From positions 1 through 34,777 of the forward strand of contig CANFLL010000042.1 in the NCBI GenBank assembly GCA_947447825.1: 34,777 bases of DNA. The letters are read 5' to 3'. Within the stretch, counting starts at the first letter, position 1, and every line of letters starts with the position of its first letter. Both the position numbers and the translations under genes were made by a program. This stretch comes from Chitinophagaceae bacterium (lineage in GTDB: Bacteria; Bacteroidota; Bacteroidia; Chitinophagales; Chitinophagaceae). Positions 23,383 through 31,242 of this stretch are shown one piece after another. The notes below the pieces were generated by a model that saw only the letters and a list, made by a program, of their open reading frames with translations, did no database searches and was not told where the DNA came from.

Positions 23383-24495
23383 TTAGGAGTTCATTATCTT
23401 ATTCTGATGATTAATGCTTTCCATGTGAACAGCATCAAAATACTTAGTGATAAACTCTTTGCTTAGTCCGAGTTTGTCACCCTTTGCAAACGCTCGCTCC
23501 AATATTTCATTCCAGCGATTTGTTTGTAAGATGGTGATGTTGTTATCTTTTTTATATTGACCAATTTTTTCTGCAACCTTGATGCGTTGACCAATAATTT
23601 GCAACAATTCATCATCCAATTGATTAATCTGTTGGCGAAGCTTTTCCAATGCAGCATGGTATTCTTCTGATGCTACATCTTCTTTTCTCCAACGGATGTT
23701 GCCAAGCATTTCACCCAATCTTTCAGGAGTTACTTGTTGTTTAGCATCACTCCAAGCGTGATCAGGATCAACATGGCTTTCTATGATTAAGCCATCAAAA
23801 TCTAAATCAATTGCTTTTTGTGCTACTTCTTGCAAAATATCACGACGACCACAGATGTGTGAAGGATCATTGATAATCATCAATTCTGGGTAACGACGTT
23901 TCATTTCAATAGCTAAATGCCACATAGGAGCATTTCTGTATTCTGTGTTTCCGTAGCTACTAAATCCTCTGTGTATCAATCCAATTTGTTTAATACCTGC
24001 TTTTGCAACTCTTTCTACCGCACCAATCCACAACTCTAGGTCAGGATTAATAGGGTTCTTGATTAAAACCGGAACATCAACACCACGAAGCGCATCTGCA
24101 ATTTCTTGTACACTAAATGGGTTTACAGTTGTTCTAGCTCCCAACCAAAGGATGTCTACATCAAAATGTAGTGCATCTTCTACTTGTTTTGCGGTTGCAA
24201 CTTCAACAGCAACAGGCAATCCTGTAATCCTTTTGGCAGCTTGCATCCAAGGCAATCCCTTTGTTCCAATCCCTTCAAAACTTCCCGGACGTGTACGTGG
24301 TTTCCAAATTCCGGCTCTCAAAACATCTACTTTTCCTGTAGCTGCCAAGCCTGTAGCCGTTGCTATCACTTGTTCTTCAGTTTCTGCACTGCATGGGCCG
24401 CTAATAATTAACGGTCGTTTGTTCCATGCTTTTTGTGTAACTTCTTTCATTGTTGGGCTTGCAATACTTGCGTCCATTTTTGTTGTTTTATTCAC
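23383..24495 (-). CDS. Bifunctional DAHP synthase / chorismate mutase type II
   Basis: The 370-residue fusion combines a KDO8P-like (type Ibeta) DAHP synthase (about 20-270) with an AroQ-type chorismate mutase (about 280-365). The synthase shows PLIISGPCSAETEEQVIATA, LRAGIWKPRTRPGSFEGIG, IKQIGLIHRGFSSYGNTEYR, INDPSHICGRRD and GLIIESHVDPDHAWSDAKQQ. The mutase shows LRQQINQLDDELLQIIGQRI and VAEKIGQYKKDNNI. This order is typical of Bacteroidota. The enzyme makes the first committed intermediate of aromatic biosynthesis and converts chorismate to prephenate; the mutase domain often gives feedback control by prephenate. It is the first gene of the minus-strand aro run. Confidence 0.95.
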   Translation of the reverse strand: MNKTTKMDASIASPTMKEVTQKAWNKRPLIISGPCSAETEEQVIATATGLAATGKVDVLRAGIWKPRTRPGSFEGIGTKGLPWMQAAKRITGLPVAVEVATAKQVEDALHFDVDILWLGARTTVNPFSVQEIADALRGVDVPVLIKNPINPDLELWIGAVERVAKAGIKQIGLIHRGFSSYGNTEYRNAPMWHLAIEMKRRYPELMIINDPSHICGRRDILQEVAQKAIDLDFDGLIIESHVDPDHAWSDAKQQVTPERLGEMLGNIRWRKEDVASEEYHAALEKLRQQINQLDDELLQIIGQRIKVAEKIGQYKKDNNITILQTNRWNEILERAFAKGDKLGLSKEFITKYFDAVHMESINHQNKIMNS

Positions 24496-24559
24496 ATAAC
24501 GACGACTCCATCGGTCTAGAACATTATGCTACATGAGTGATAATAAGTATTTTTTGTTA

Positions 24560-24598
24560 CTGGTTTCAAGTTACTAGTAACCGGTAACTTGAAACCAG
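24560..24598. repeat. Inverted repeat between helicase and DAHP synthase genes
   Basis: A 15-bp perfect stem (CTGGTTTCAAGTTAC at 24560 with its complement ending at 24598) has a nine-base loop. The T-run lies on the plus-strand side, although the adjoining genes are on the minus strand, so it is not a standard terminator for the helicase gene. Confidence 0.55.
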
Positions 24599-24606
24599 CA
24601 ACTTTT

Positions 24607-26325
24607 TTATCTGCTATTAGCGTCATTCATTCTGATGCGTCTGCCTTTATAGTTCTTTCCATCCAAGCAACGAATCATTTGATGAGAAGCTCCTTGCTCT
24701 ACTTCAACCCAGCTGTTCATGTCTTTCATATCTATTCTTCCAAGAACTTCTTTTTTCAAGTCGCTCATATCAAGAATAAATTGAAGAAAGCTAGCTTTAT
24801 AAAAACCATCTTTTGTTCCTAGGTTTACAAACAAGCGAGCATAGCCAGGAGTAGCACCACCGCCACCGTAACTGCCTCTTTCTGCTCTTTCCCCTCTTTC
24901 TTGTCTCTCTCCTCTAGGCTCAAATCGAGTTCTTTCGCGATTATTTCCTTGTGCGCCTCTATCTGCTCCAAATTCACGAGGCTTTTGTCTACCATTATCT
25001 CTTAGATTAAGGTCTTCTGCATTTTCATAATACTTCAAGAATCTATCAAACTCAACGGCAGCCAATCTTTTCAGAATATCTTCCTTACTTACATCTGCAA
25101 ATTTCTCTTCAAGCATTGGTAAATAAGTGTCGTAATCCCCATGGGTAATATCTGTCTCCAACAATTTATCCATTACTGCATAAAACTGCTTTCTACAAAC
25201 GTCTTTACCCGTAGGAATATCAACTCTATTAAATGTAGATTGAATTAATTTTTCAATTGCTTTTAGTTTAAAGGTTTCACGAGCATGAACGATACTCATA
25301 CAGATACCGGTATTGCCAGCTCTCCCTGTTCTACCGCTACGGTGCGTGTACACTTCAATGTCATCAGGAAGCTCATAATTGATTACGTGTGTAATTCCTT
25401 GAACATCAATACCACGAGCAGCTACGTCTGTAGCAATTAATAATTGTAATGTTTTATCGCGAAACTCGCCCATTACCTTATCACGTTGAGCCTGTGTTAA
25501 ATCTCCATGAAGGGCATCAATATCATATCCTTCTCTGGTTAGCTTTTCTGCAATATCCTGTGCATCAACCTTTGTCCTTGTAAATATGATACCATAAATA
25601 CCTGGGTTAAAGTCTATCAAACGCTTTAAAGTTTCGTAACGGTGTTGTGCAGAAGTAATGTAATATTGGTGATCAATATTCTTGTTACCACTATTTACTT
25701 TACCAACAGTTACTTCAAATGGCTCTTTCATGTACTTCTTGCTCACCTTTCTAATTTCTGGTGGCATGGTTGCGCTAAACAACCAAGTACTTTCACGTTG
25801 TGGGGTGTTTTGTAGGATGAATTCTATATCATCTTTAAAGCCCATGTTCAGCATTTCATCAGCTTCATCAAGTACTACATACTTAATTTGACCAAGATCG
25901 ATTGCTTTTCTTTCAATCAAGTCGATTAAACGACCTGGTGTAGCCACCACAATCTGAACTCCTTTCTTTAAATCTCTGATTTGTATGCCGATACTTGCAC
26001 CACCATAAACTGCCACTACCGAAACACCTCTAATATGTTTCTTAAAATGTTCTAATTCATTTACAATTTGCATGCAAAGTTCCCTTGTAGGACAAACAAT
26101 AAGTGCTTGAGGGTAACGATCATCTGCATTAATAATATTTAGCAAAGGCAAGCCAAAAGCTGCTGTTTTTCCTGTTCCTGTTTGTGCTAAACCAATAAAA
26201 TCTTTGGTGCCTGAAAGCAATACTGGTATTGCCTTTTCTTGTATTTGTGTGGGGTTCACATACCCTAATTCCGTCACCGCCTGTACAAGCCGTGCGTCTA
26301 ATCCCAACTCTTCAAAAGTTATCAT
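24607..26325 (-). CDS. DEAD-box ATP-dependent RNA helicase with DbpA-type RNA-binding C-terminus
   Basis: The 572-residue cytosolic RNA helicase is probably involved in ribosome assembly or cold-shock RNA remodelling. Helicase core about 1-370: Q motif (FEELGLDARLVQAVTELGYV), Walker A AQTGTGKTAAFGLP, DEAD in VVLDEADEMLNMGF, SAT in WLFSATMPPEIRK and the motif VI region HRSGRTGRAGNTG. A basic RGG-like linker (about 440-490, many ERGERGE/RGE steps) leads to a DbpA-type RNA-binding domain (about 495-570: YARLFVNLGTKDGFYKASFL). DbpA itself targets 23S rRNA; that specificity cannot be read here. A TACTTTTG promoter element lies just upstream. Confidence 0.93.
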   Translation of the reverse strand: MITFEELGLDARLVQAVTELGYVNPTQIQEKAIPVLLSGTKDFIGLAQTGTGKTAAFGLPLLNIINADDRYPQALIVCPTRELCMQIVNELEHFKKHIRGVSVVAVYGGASIGIQIRDLKKGVQIVVATPGRLIDLIERKAIDLGQIKYVVLDEADEMLNMGFKDDIEFILQNTPQRESTWLFSATMPPEIRKVSKKYMKEPFEVTVGKVNSGNKNIDHQYYITSAQHRYETLKRLIDFNPGIYGIIFTRTKVDAQDIAEKLTREGYDIDALHGDLTQAQRDKVMGEFRDKTLQLLIATDVAARGIDVQGITHVINYELPDDIEVYTHRSGRTGRAGNTGICMSIVHARETFKLKAIEKLIQSTFNRVDIPTGKDVCRKQFYAVMDKLLETDITHGDYDTYLPMLEEKFADVSKEDILKRLAAVEFDRFLKYYENAEDLNLRDNGRQKPREFGADRGAQGNNRERTRFEPRGERQERGERAERGSYGGGGATPGYARLFVNLGTKDGFYKASFLQFILDMSDLKKEVLGRIDMKDMNSWVEVEQGASHQMIRCLDGKNYKGRRIRMNDANSR

Positions 26326-26345
26326 CTATTTTTTATAATTTGCCG

Positions 26346-26373
26346 CAAAAGTAACTTAAAATAACCCCTTAAC
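26346..26373 (-). promoter_or_regulatory. Bacteroidota-type promoter for the helicase gene
   Basis: On the minus strand TACTTTTG (26353-26346) matches the -7 consensus TAnnTTTG and ends 20 bases before the ATG at 26325. A weak -33 candidate (GGTT near 26373) precedes it, so the -7 element carries the call. Confidence 0.5.
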
Positions 26374-26885
26374 CGACATTTTATTTATAATGGTGTTAAA
26401 TTCTTATAAGGGAATCCTCTGCGAGGGCGGTAAAAATATTGTTTTAACCTAAAAATCAGGTCATTTATCAGTTCAAATCCCTTAATATTTCCTCTTTCGA
26501 TATTTTGTATTGTGGCCTTTAATGTTTTCACTTCCCTTCAACTGTAAGTTTTTTACACAGTTTTTCACTTACAGTTAAATAAAGGGTTTATCAGAAAAGG
26601 TTCATAAAAAATTATTTGCATAAGCTAGGATGCCTATCGATTAAATTTTATATTACAGCCCCAATATTGCTATTACTAATATGTATTACCCAAAAGAACA
26701 GTAGGATGAAATGAGAAGCACACAAGGATTTGTTACCAGTAATGATATATACATCAATAATTCGATAGCCCTAAATGTCTTCAAGAAATTTTTGGAACTT
26801 ACAGTGCGCAAAATCTCCCTAGTAAACAGAATGCTGTGTTACGCTTATTTCCTATTAAAATACCCTCAAAATAAAACCTACAGAA
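26374..26885. other. Gene-free interval
   Basis: Includes a TTTTACACAGTTTTTCACTT stretch with short repeats of TTACAGTT, and otherwise AT-rich sequence without a supported gene. It leads into the 42-bp array. Confidence 0.5.
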
Positions 26886-27055
26886 AGGCTAGTAAATTTA
26901 CTAGACAGTGAAAGAAGGTTGTTGAACAGGCTAGTAAATTTACTAGGAAGTGAAAGAAGGTTGTTGAGCAGGCTAGTAAATCTACTAGACAGTGAATGAA
27001 GGTTGTTGAGTAGGCTAGTAAATTTTTTTGGCAATAAACGAAAGGTTGTTGAATA
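26886..27055. repeat. Tandem array, four units of 42 bp with palindromic core
   Basis: Units begin with AGGCTAGTAAAT at 26886, 26928, 26970 and 27012, each exactly 42 bases apart. The core of units 1 and 2 is the palindrome CTAGTAAATTTACTAG, kept with one change in unit 3 and decayed in unit 4. The second half, AGTGAAAGAAGGTTGTTGA, is also conserved. The minus strand stays open through the array because 42 is a multiple of three, but the product is plainly repeat-derived. Confidence 0.9.
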
Positions 27056-27204
27056 GATTTCTAGATTTAAAAGGCTGAAATCTATTGGCACTGAAGAAGC
27101 TGTAATTCCATAATAAATATAACATCAAAATTTATTTTTACTCTGTTCAAACTATAAAATAATCCATTTATATTTACCACTCAATCACTAAATTTAAAAC
27201 AATC

Positions 27205-28139
27205 ATGCCACCAAAATTTGCCTTGTTTAAAAAAACAATCCCTATCTGTATTATTCTGTTTTGTTCTTCTTGCGCTGCGATTTTTAATAGTAAAAGAACA
27301 ACAACAAACATTCATACCTATCCAGACCATGCCCAAATAATATTGAATGGCAAGGATTCATTCTGCTGCAATGTTGAGTTGGTGTCTGTTTTGCGGTCGG
27401 GACATCCACTAGAAATAACAGTAAAAAAAGATTCTTTACTAAAGACTGTGTCTGTTAATCCCCTTCTTTCTTCCACTTATGTTTATCCCAATCTTTTAAC
27501 AGGCTGGATTTATGGAGGCGGTTACTTAATAGATTTGGCTTCAAAAAAAAGATTTACTTATCCTAGCGATATCTACATTGACTTAACTAAAAAAGGGGAC
27601 AAATATTACACAGGAAACGACAACCAATTAATTAATATTTGTATTCAAACTCCCCTAATAAATTCCTACAGTTACACCATTTAAAAGCAAAATGTTCTCG
27701 ATGGCGGCACACTAGGTTTTGCTGGAAGTTTAGAATACTAATAAATAAAGATTACTTTATTTCAGCAAATGGAGGCTATTATCCCAAATTTGGGTGGTTT
27801 AATTCACCGGAACGTGCGTATCGATTTATGAGTATATCTGCAAATAGAAAGTATAACAGATGGAATGCTGGCGTTGGATTGGCTTGGGTGAGTTTTAAAT
27901 ATTCAAACGATGATAATGCTGATAATTCTGATGCAGTTGGCAATGTTTACACACACGGGTATGCTGTGAAACTGGGGGCAGAATATCAATTATCTAATGA
28001 ATGGTATCTTGGTGCAACCTATCAACCACTTATTGCCAAAGACCAAGGTAATGATGGCAATAATATTAATTACTTTGGCATTCAGTTGAATTATAAATAT
28101 ACATTGAGTAAGACGAACAGAGTGTCACCCACACCTTAA
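27205..28139 (+). pseudogene. PEGA-like lipoprotein gene broken by a stop and a frameshift
   Basis: The first frame (27205-27684) starts with a lipoprotein signal (IPICIILFCSSC, lipid-attachment Cys at about residue 23), then a PEGA-like segment (TYPDHAQIILNGKDSFCCNV) and YVYPNLLTGWIYGGGYLIDL. It ends at a TAA at 27682-27684. Directly after that stop the same frame continues with KQNVLDGGTLGFAGSLEY and meets two more stops. The sequence then resumes one frame over with NKDYFISANGGYYPKFGWF and runs as a beta-strand-rich domain (WNAGVGLAWVSFKY, GAEYQLSNEWYLGATYQP) to 28139. Related Bacteroidota proteins, as I remember them, are continuous across these parts. So one nonsense change plus one frameshift near 27740 appear to have inactivated the gene. 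Confidence 0.65.
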
Positions 28140-28256
28140 TACCTTCTAATTCCTTAGCTAGTTTTCATTACCCTATAAAAATATTTTTCTTCGTTTTAAA
28201 AAATTCTTTTACTTAGCAGTAGAATTCTAACGATTAACGATAATAAAACTTGCTAC

Positions 28257-28583
28257 ATGAACAACAACGCACTCAATGGGGCTATGATTCAATTATGGCT
28301 AAATGACAACTTTTCACAAAAAGCTGTGGAAGAATCCCTTGTTTCAAAAGGTTATGCCCACAACCTTATTGAAGAATATATTAAAGAATTTAAGCGACTA
28401 AGGGATGCTAGAAAACAATTTACAGGATTTGTTATGATGGGCATTGGTGGCTTTTTGGGGTTTGTAGCATGTGTGATGGCTATGCTAAATGTGATTCCAG
28501 ACTTTCAGGATTTCTTTTTGTTTGGTGTAACTATTTTGGGTATCAGTTTAGTACTTTATGGTATGTACTTAGCCTTTCAATAG
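28257..28583 (+). CDS. Small membrane protein with N-terminal helical domain
   Basis: 108 residues. The first 45 form a soluble helical part (MIQLWLNDNFSQKAVEESLV, then GYAHNLIEEYIKEFKRLRDA) whose short turn-separated helices resemble a UBA-like or helix-turn-helix fold. Two membrane spans follow (about 54-76 and 84-106). I know no named family. It is a stand-alone gene; the 240-base gap after it contains the terminator of the convergent IscA gene. Confidence 0.7.
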   Translation: MNNNALNGAMIQLWLNDNFSQKAVEESLVSKGYAHNLIEEYIKEFKRLRDARKQFTGFVMMGIGGFLGFVACVMAMLNVIPDFQDFFLFGVTILGISLVLYGMYLAFQ

Positions 28584-28760
28584 ATACATTTTTTCAAAAT
28601 AGGTGTACAGATAACTAGGAAGTTGCACACATTAATTTTTGGGCGATAAGCCAAAAAGATACAAAAGCATAAGACAATACCAACAGATTGCTATTCATCG
28701 TAATCCTTGGTGTGTATTTTTGAAAATCTTTGATAGATAAAAAAGTAATAAATGATTTAT

Positions 28761-28802
28761 ACAATAAAGGCTATCACAAACCAATGTGACAGCCTTTATT
28801 GT
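28761..28802 (-). terminator. Hairpin terminator of the IscA-type gene
   Basis: ACAATAAAGGCT (28761) pairs with AGCCTTTATTGT (28791-28802), and after one mismatch TCACA pairs with TGTGA, giving a 17-bp stem around a six-base loop. It lies 22 bases after the iscA-like stop and is followed by T-rich sequence on the minus strand. It may also stop the convergent small membrane protein gene. Confidence 0.75.
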
Positions 28803-28824
28803 AATTAAAAATCATATTTTTTAC

Positions 28825-29169
28825 CTATACACTAAATGAAGTTCCACAACCACAGGTTTTACTTGCATTTGGGTTAGTGAATGTGAATCCTCGGCTGTTT
28901 AACCCTCCATGCCAATCTATTTGCATACCAAACAAATACAGTTGATGACTGGGATTCATAATAAATTCCAGCCCTTCAGCTTCATAAACTTCATCCTCTG
29001 GTAGTTGCTGATCGAATCCTAAAACATAAGTCATCCCACTACAGCCCCCACCTTTTACACCTACTCTTAGCTTTTGAGTGGCATCGAAACCATCTTCATT
29101 AATCAGTCTTTTTATTTCTGACAAAGCATTATCTGTAAACTTTACGGGTGATTGTGTTAACGTATCCAT
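28825..29169 (-). CDS. HesB/IscA/ErpA-type iron-sulfur cluster carrier
   Basis: The 114-residue A-type carrier delivers Fe-S clusters to target enzymes. It has the three invariant cysteines: C43 in KGGGCSGMTYVLGFD, and C106 and C108 in the terminal TCGCGTSFSV. The N-terminal KFTDNALSEIKRLINEDG is also typical. No other Fe-S assembly gene is next to it, so it acts as a stand-alone carrier gene with its own promoter (29185-29218) and terminator. Whether it is IscA-, SufA- or ErpA-like cannot be told from sequence inspection. Confidence 0.92.
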   Translation of the reverse strand: MDTLTQSPVKFTDNALSEIKRLINEDGFDATQKLRVGVKGGGCSGMTYVLGFDQQLPEDEVYEAEGLEFIMNPSHQLYLFGMQIDWHGGLNSRGFTFTNPNASKTCGCGTSFSV

Positions 29170-29184
29170 GTTTAAAAATTTTCA

Positions 29185-29218
29185 CAAAAGTAAATACTCC
29201 GCAGAATACATTCACAAA
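29185..29218 (-). promoter_or_regulatory. Bacteroidota-type promoter of the IscA-type gene
   Basis: On the minus strand TTTG (29218-29215) is followed after 22 bases by TACTTTTG (29192-29185), a good match to the -33/-7 consensus. The ATG at 29169 lies about 16 bases further on. The same TACTTTTG octamer appears before the LiaF-like and helicase genes. Confidence 0.65.
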
Positions 29219-29330
29219 TGAAGATGTCGCTAAAAGGAATTTCAATTATTGGGGGTGCATAACAGATTTAGCGTTTGAGAAGCATTAATGTGCGTCTGCA
29301 CCTAGCCACATAATTAAGTTATATGTACCA

Positions 29331-29561
29331 TTATCTATTCTGCTGGGCATTTATTCTATATCCTTCATAGCTGTCCATAATGTATTGCAGGTATTTGTCT
29401 TTCGATTTTGCATCTAACAGGTTATCAAATTCTTCTTCTGGCACGTCTTCATAAGCAAATGTGTAACCACTAGCTACAAAGTGTACTTCTAAAATTTTAC
29501 TTCTTTCATTATAGCCCACCAAATCAGCCATGGTGGAATCTAAAGGCACATATTCAATCAT
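29331..29561 (-). CDS. KTSC domain protein
   Basis: A 76-residue protein that is essentially one KTSC domain: V-P-L-D-S-T-M-A-D-L-V-G-Y at the start, then KILEVHFVASGYTFAYEDVP, LLDAKSKDKYLQYIMDSYEG and YRI. The frame is open to a GTG at 29624, but that extension runs into a degenerate inverted repeat (29619-29747), and the domain begins exactly at the ATG at 29561, which I prefer. The domain is also found at the end of some lysyl-tRNA synthetases; its function is unknown. Confidence 0.75.
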   Translation of the reverse strand: MIEYVPLDSTMADLVGYNERSKILEVHFVASGYTFAYEDVPEEEFDNLLDAKSKDKYLQYIMDSYEGYRINAQQNR

Positions 29562-29618
29562 TTCGTCTTCATTTAGTGATTTAAAAAAATCGTTACTACT
29601 CAGGAGATTAACCAGTAA

Positions 29619-29747
29619 GTTCACAAGGCAAAAACAAATGACACAGAGGGATAGAATGTATACTTGTCATTCTCCACAAACAATACTTACACCACAATAC
29701 TTTTGTTCTTTGTGAAAGCCTTTGTGCCTCTTGTGGTAAAAATACCA
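29619..29747. repeat. Inverted repeat with degenerate short-period arms (CACAAAG/CTTTGTG type)
   Basis: The left arm holds repeated CACAAG, CAAAAACAAATG and CACAGAG. The right arm has the reverse, CTTTGTGAAAGCCTTTGTG then CCTCTTGTGG. Each arm is a loose 7-10 nt tandem repeat, and the arms are inverted relative to one another. It lies between the KTSC and M42 genes. Confidence 0.55.
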
Positions 29748-29841
29748 TCTGAGTAATAACATAAATCTGTAACTCAGCGTATGAACTCGAAAGATATAAA
29801 AAAATACTATCCCCCACTAAATATTTTATACACTTTGTTTG

Positions 29842-31041
29842 CTATGATATATAACTAAGATTTGTATCTGGCGTAAGAGTGAGTAATGTTTGATACATCA
29901 ATTGAATTGTAGAATCAATATCATCTTTGTGCAACATCTCAACGGTAGTGTGCATGTAGCGCAAAGGGATAGAAATTAGTACACTCGGACAACCATCATT
30001 AGCATAAGCAAAACTATCGGTGTCGGTTCCTGTGCTACGACTCACGGTGCGCATTTGCAATGGAATATTATTCTTTTCTGCTACTTCCTCTACCAAGTGC
30101 AACAGTTTGTTATGCACTGCTGGTCCGTAGCAAGGTGAAGGGCCTTTGCCACAAGCAACATCACCTTCTATGATTTTATTAATCATGGGGGTTTGTGTGT
30201 CGTGCGTTACATCGGTAATGATGGCCACATTTGGTTTAATTCTGCGAGCAATCATCTCTGCACCACGAAGCCCAATCTCTTCTTGAACCGCATTTACAAC
30301 ATATAAACCAAAAGGCAATGTGTTCTTGTTTTCTTTGATTAACCTTGCTACTTCAGCAATCATAAAACCACCTATTCTGTTATCGAATGCACGACCAATG
30401 TAGTAACCATTTGCTAGTTCATCGAAACCTTCCTCGTAAGTAATAACGGAACCAATATGAATTCCTAGGTCTTCAACTTCTTTTTTACTCCTAGCACCAC
30501 AATCTAAAAACAAGTTCTCCACTTTTGCTTGCGGCTCTTTGTTTTCCGGATTACTATGACGAGTATGAATGGCAGGCCATCCAAAAACTGCCTTCACTTC
30601 ACCCTTCTTTCCATGAATCAATACTCTTTTGGCTGGAGCAATTTGATGATCTACACCGCCATTTCTTTTCACATAGATTAATCCTTCATTTGTAATGTAA
30701 TTTACAAACCAGCTAATTTCATCACAATGTGCTTCTATTACAACTTTAAAGGGAGCATCTGGATTTATGATGGCAACCGCCGTTCCGTAAGGATCAACAT
30801 AGTGTGTGTCAACTAATGGTTTAATATATTCTAACCACAATTTTTGTCCACCACTTTCAAAGCCAACCGCTGAAGGGGTATTGATGTAGTTTCTTAAAAA
30901 TCCAAGAGCTTGTTCTGTTAGCACTGTTGCGGGTTTACTATCTTTAACTATCTCGTCTTTCACTTTTGTTGACTGTTTAGCAGTTTCAACCACTTTTCCG
31001 GTTACCTTACTTTTCTTTGTTTCTTTTTTACTGTTCGCCAT
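29842..31041 (-). CDS. M42 family metallopeptidase (glutamyl/leucyl aminopeptidase type)
   Basis: The 399-residue cytosolic peptidase carries the dinuclear metal-site motifs in order: IEAHCDEISWFV, the bridging aspartate in GRAFDNRIGGFM, the catalytic glutamate pair in NAVQEEIGLRGAEMIARR, ITDVTHDTQTP and, at the end, ISIPLRYMHTTVEMLHKDDI. M42 enzymes usually form dodecameric shells and trim peptides. An extra lysine-rich N-terminal tail of about 40 residues (MANSKKETKKSKVTGKVVET) precedes the usual start; it is probably disordered. The gene is flanked on both sides by inverted repeats with short-period arms. Confidence 0.92.
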   Translation of the reverse strand: MANSKKETKKSKVTGKVVETAKQSTKVKDEIVKDSKPATVLTEQALGFLRNYINTPSAVGFESGGQKLWLEYIKPLVDTHYVDPYGTAVAIINPDAPFKVVIEAHCDEISWFVNYITNEGLIYVKRNGGVDHQIAPAKRVLIHGKKGEVKAVFGWPAIHTRHSNPENKEPQAKVENLFLDCGARSKKEVEDLGIHIGSVITYEEGFDELANGYYIGRAFDNRIGGFMIAEVARLIKENKNTLPFGLYVVNAVQEEIGLRGAEMIARRIKPNVAIITDVTHDTQTPMINKIIEGDVACGKGPSPCYGPAVHNKLLHLVEEVAEKNNIPLQMRTVSRSTGTDTDSFAYANDGCPSVLISIPLRYMHTTVEMLHKDDIDSTIQLMYQTLLTLTPDTNLSYIS

Positions 31042-31064
31042 ATTTTTTATTTATATTATTTTTT

Positions 31065-31238
31065 AAGTTGAAAGTTGAAAGTCGAAAGTTTGAAATCGAG
31101 AGTTGAAAGTTTGAAGTCACAAGCGATGTGTATTTTACTTATCTTCAAATTAGTTTAGGCTAAAAGGTTATTGACTCAAACATGCAGCCTCGACTCTCGA
31201 CTTTCAACTTTCAACTTTAAACTATCGACTTTCAACTT
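31065..31238. repeat. Inverted repeat with degenerate 7-nt arms (GTTGAAA / TTTCAAC)
   Basis: The left arm (31065-31118) is built from GTTGAAA, GTCGAAA and GTTTGAAA-like units. The right arm (31189-31238) is built from their complements (TTTCAAC, CTCGACT, ATCGACT). About 70 unrelated bases lie between. An RNA across this gap between the UbiA-like and M42 genes could form a long imperfect hairpin. Confidence 0.8.
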
Positions 31239-31242
31239 ATAA

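Noticed and set aside
24560-24598. Terminator of the helicase gene
   Set aside because: Strong stem, but the T-run is on the plus-strand side while the gene is on the minus strand; kept only as an inverted repeat.
26711-26911. 66-codon plus-strand ORF
   Set aside because: Runs into the 42-bp array and has no protein-like features.
26855-27091. 78-codon minus-strand ORF with FTSLLNNL repeats
   Set aside because: Translation of the 42-bp array; same reasoning.
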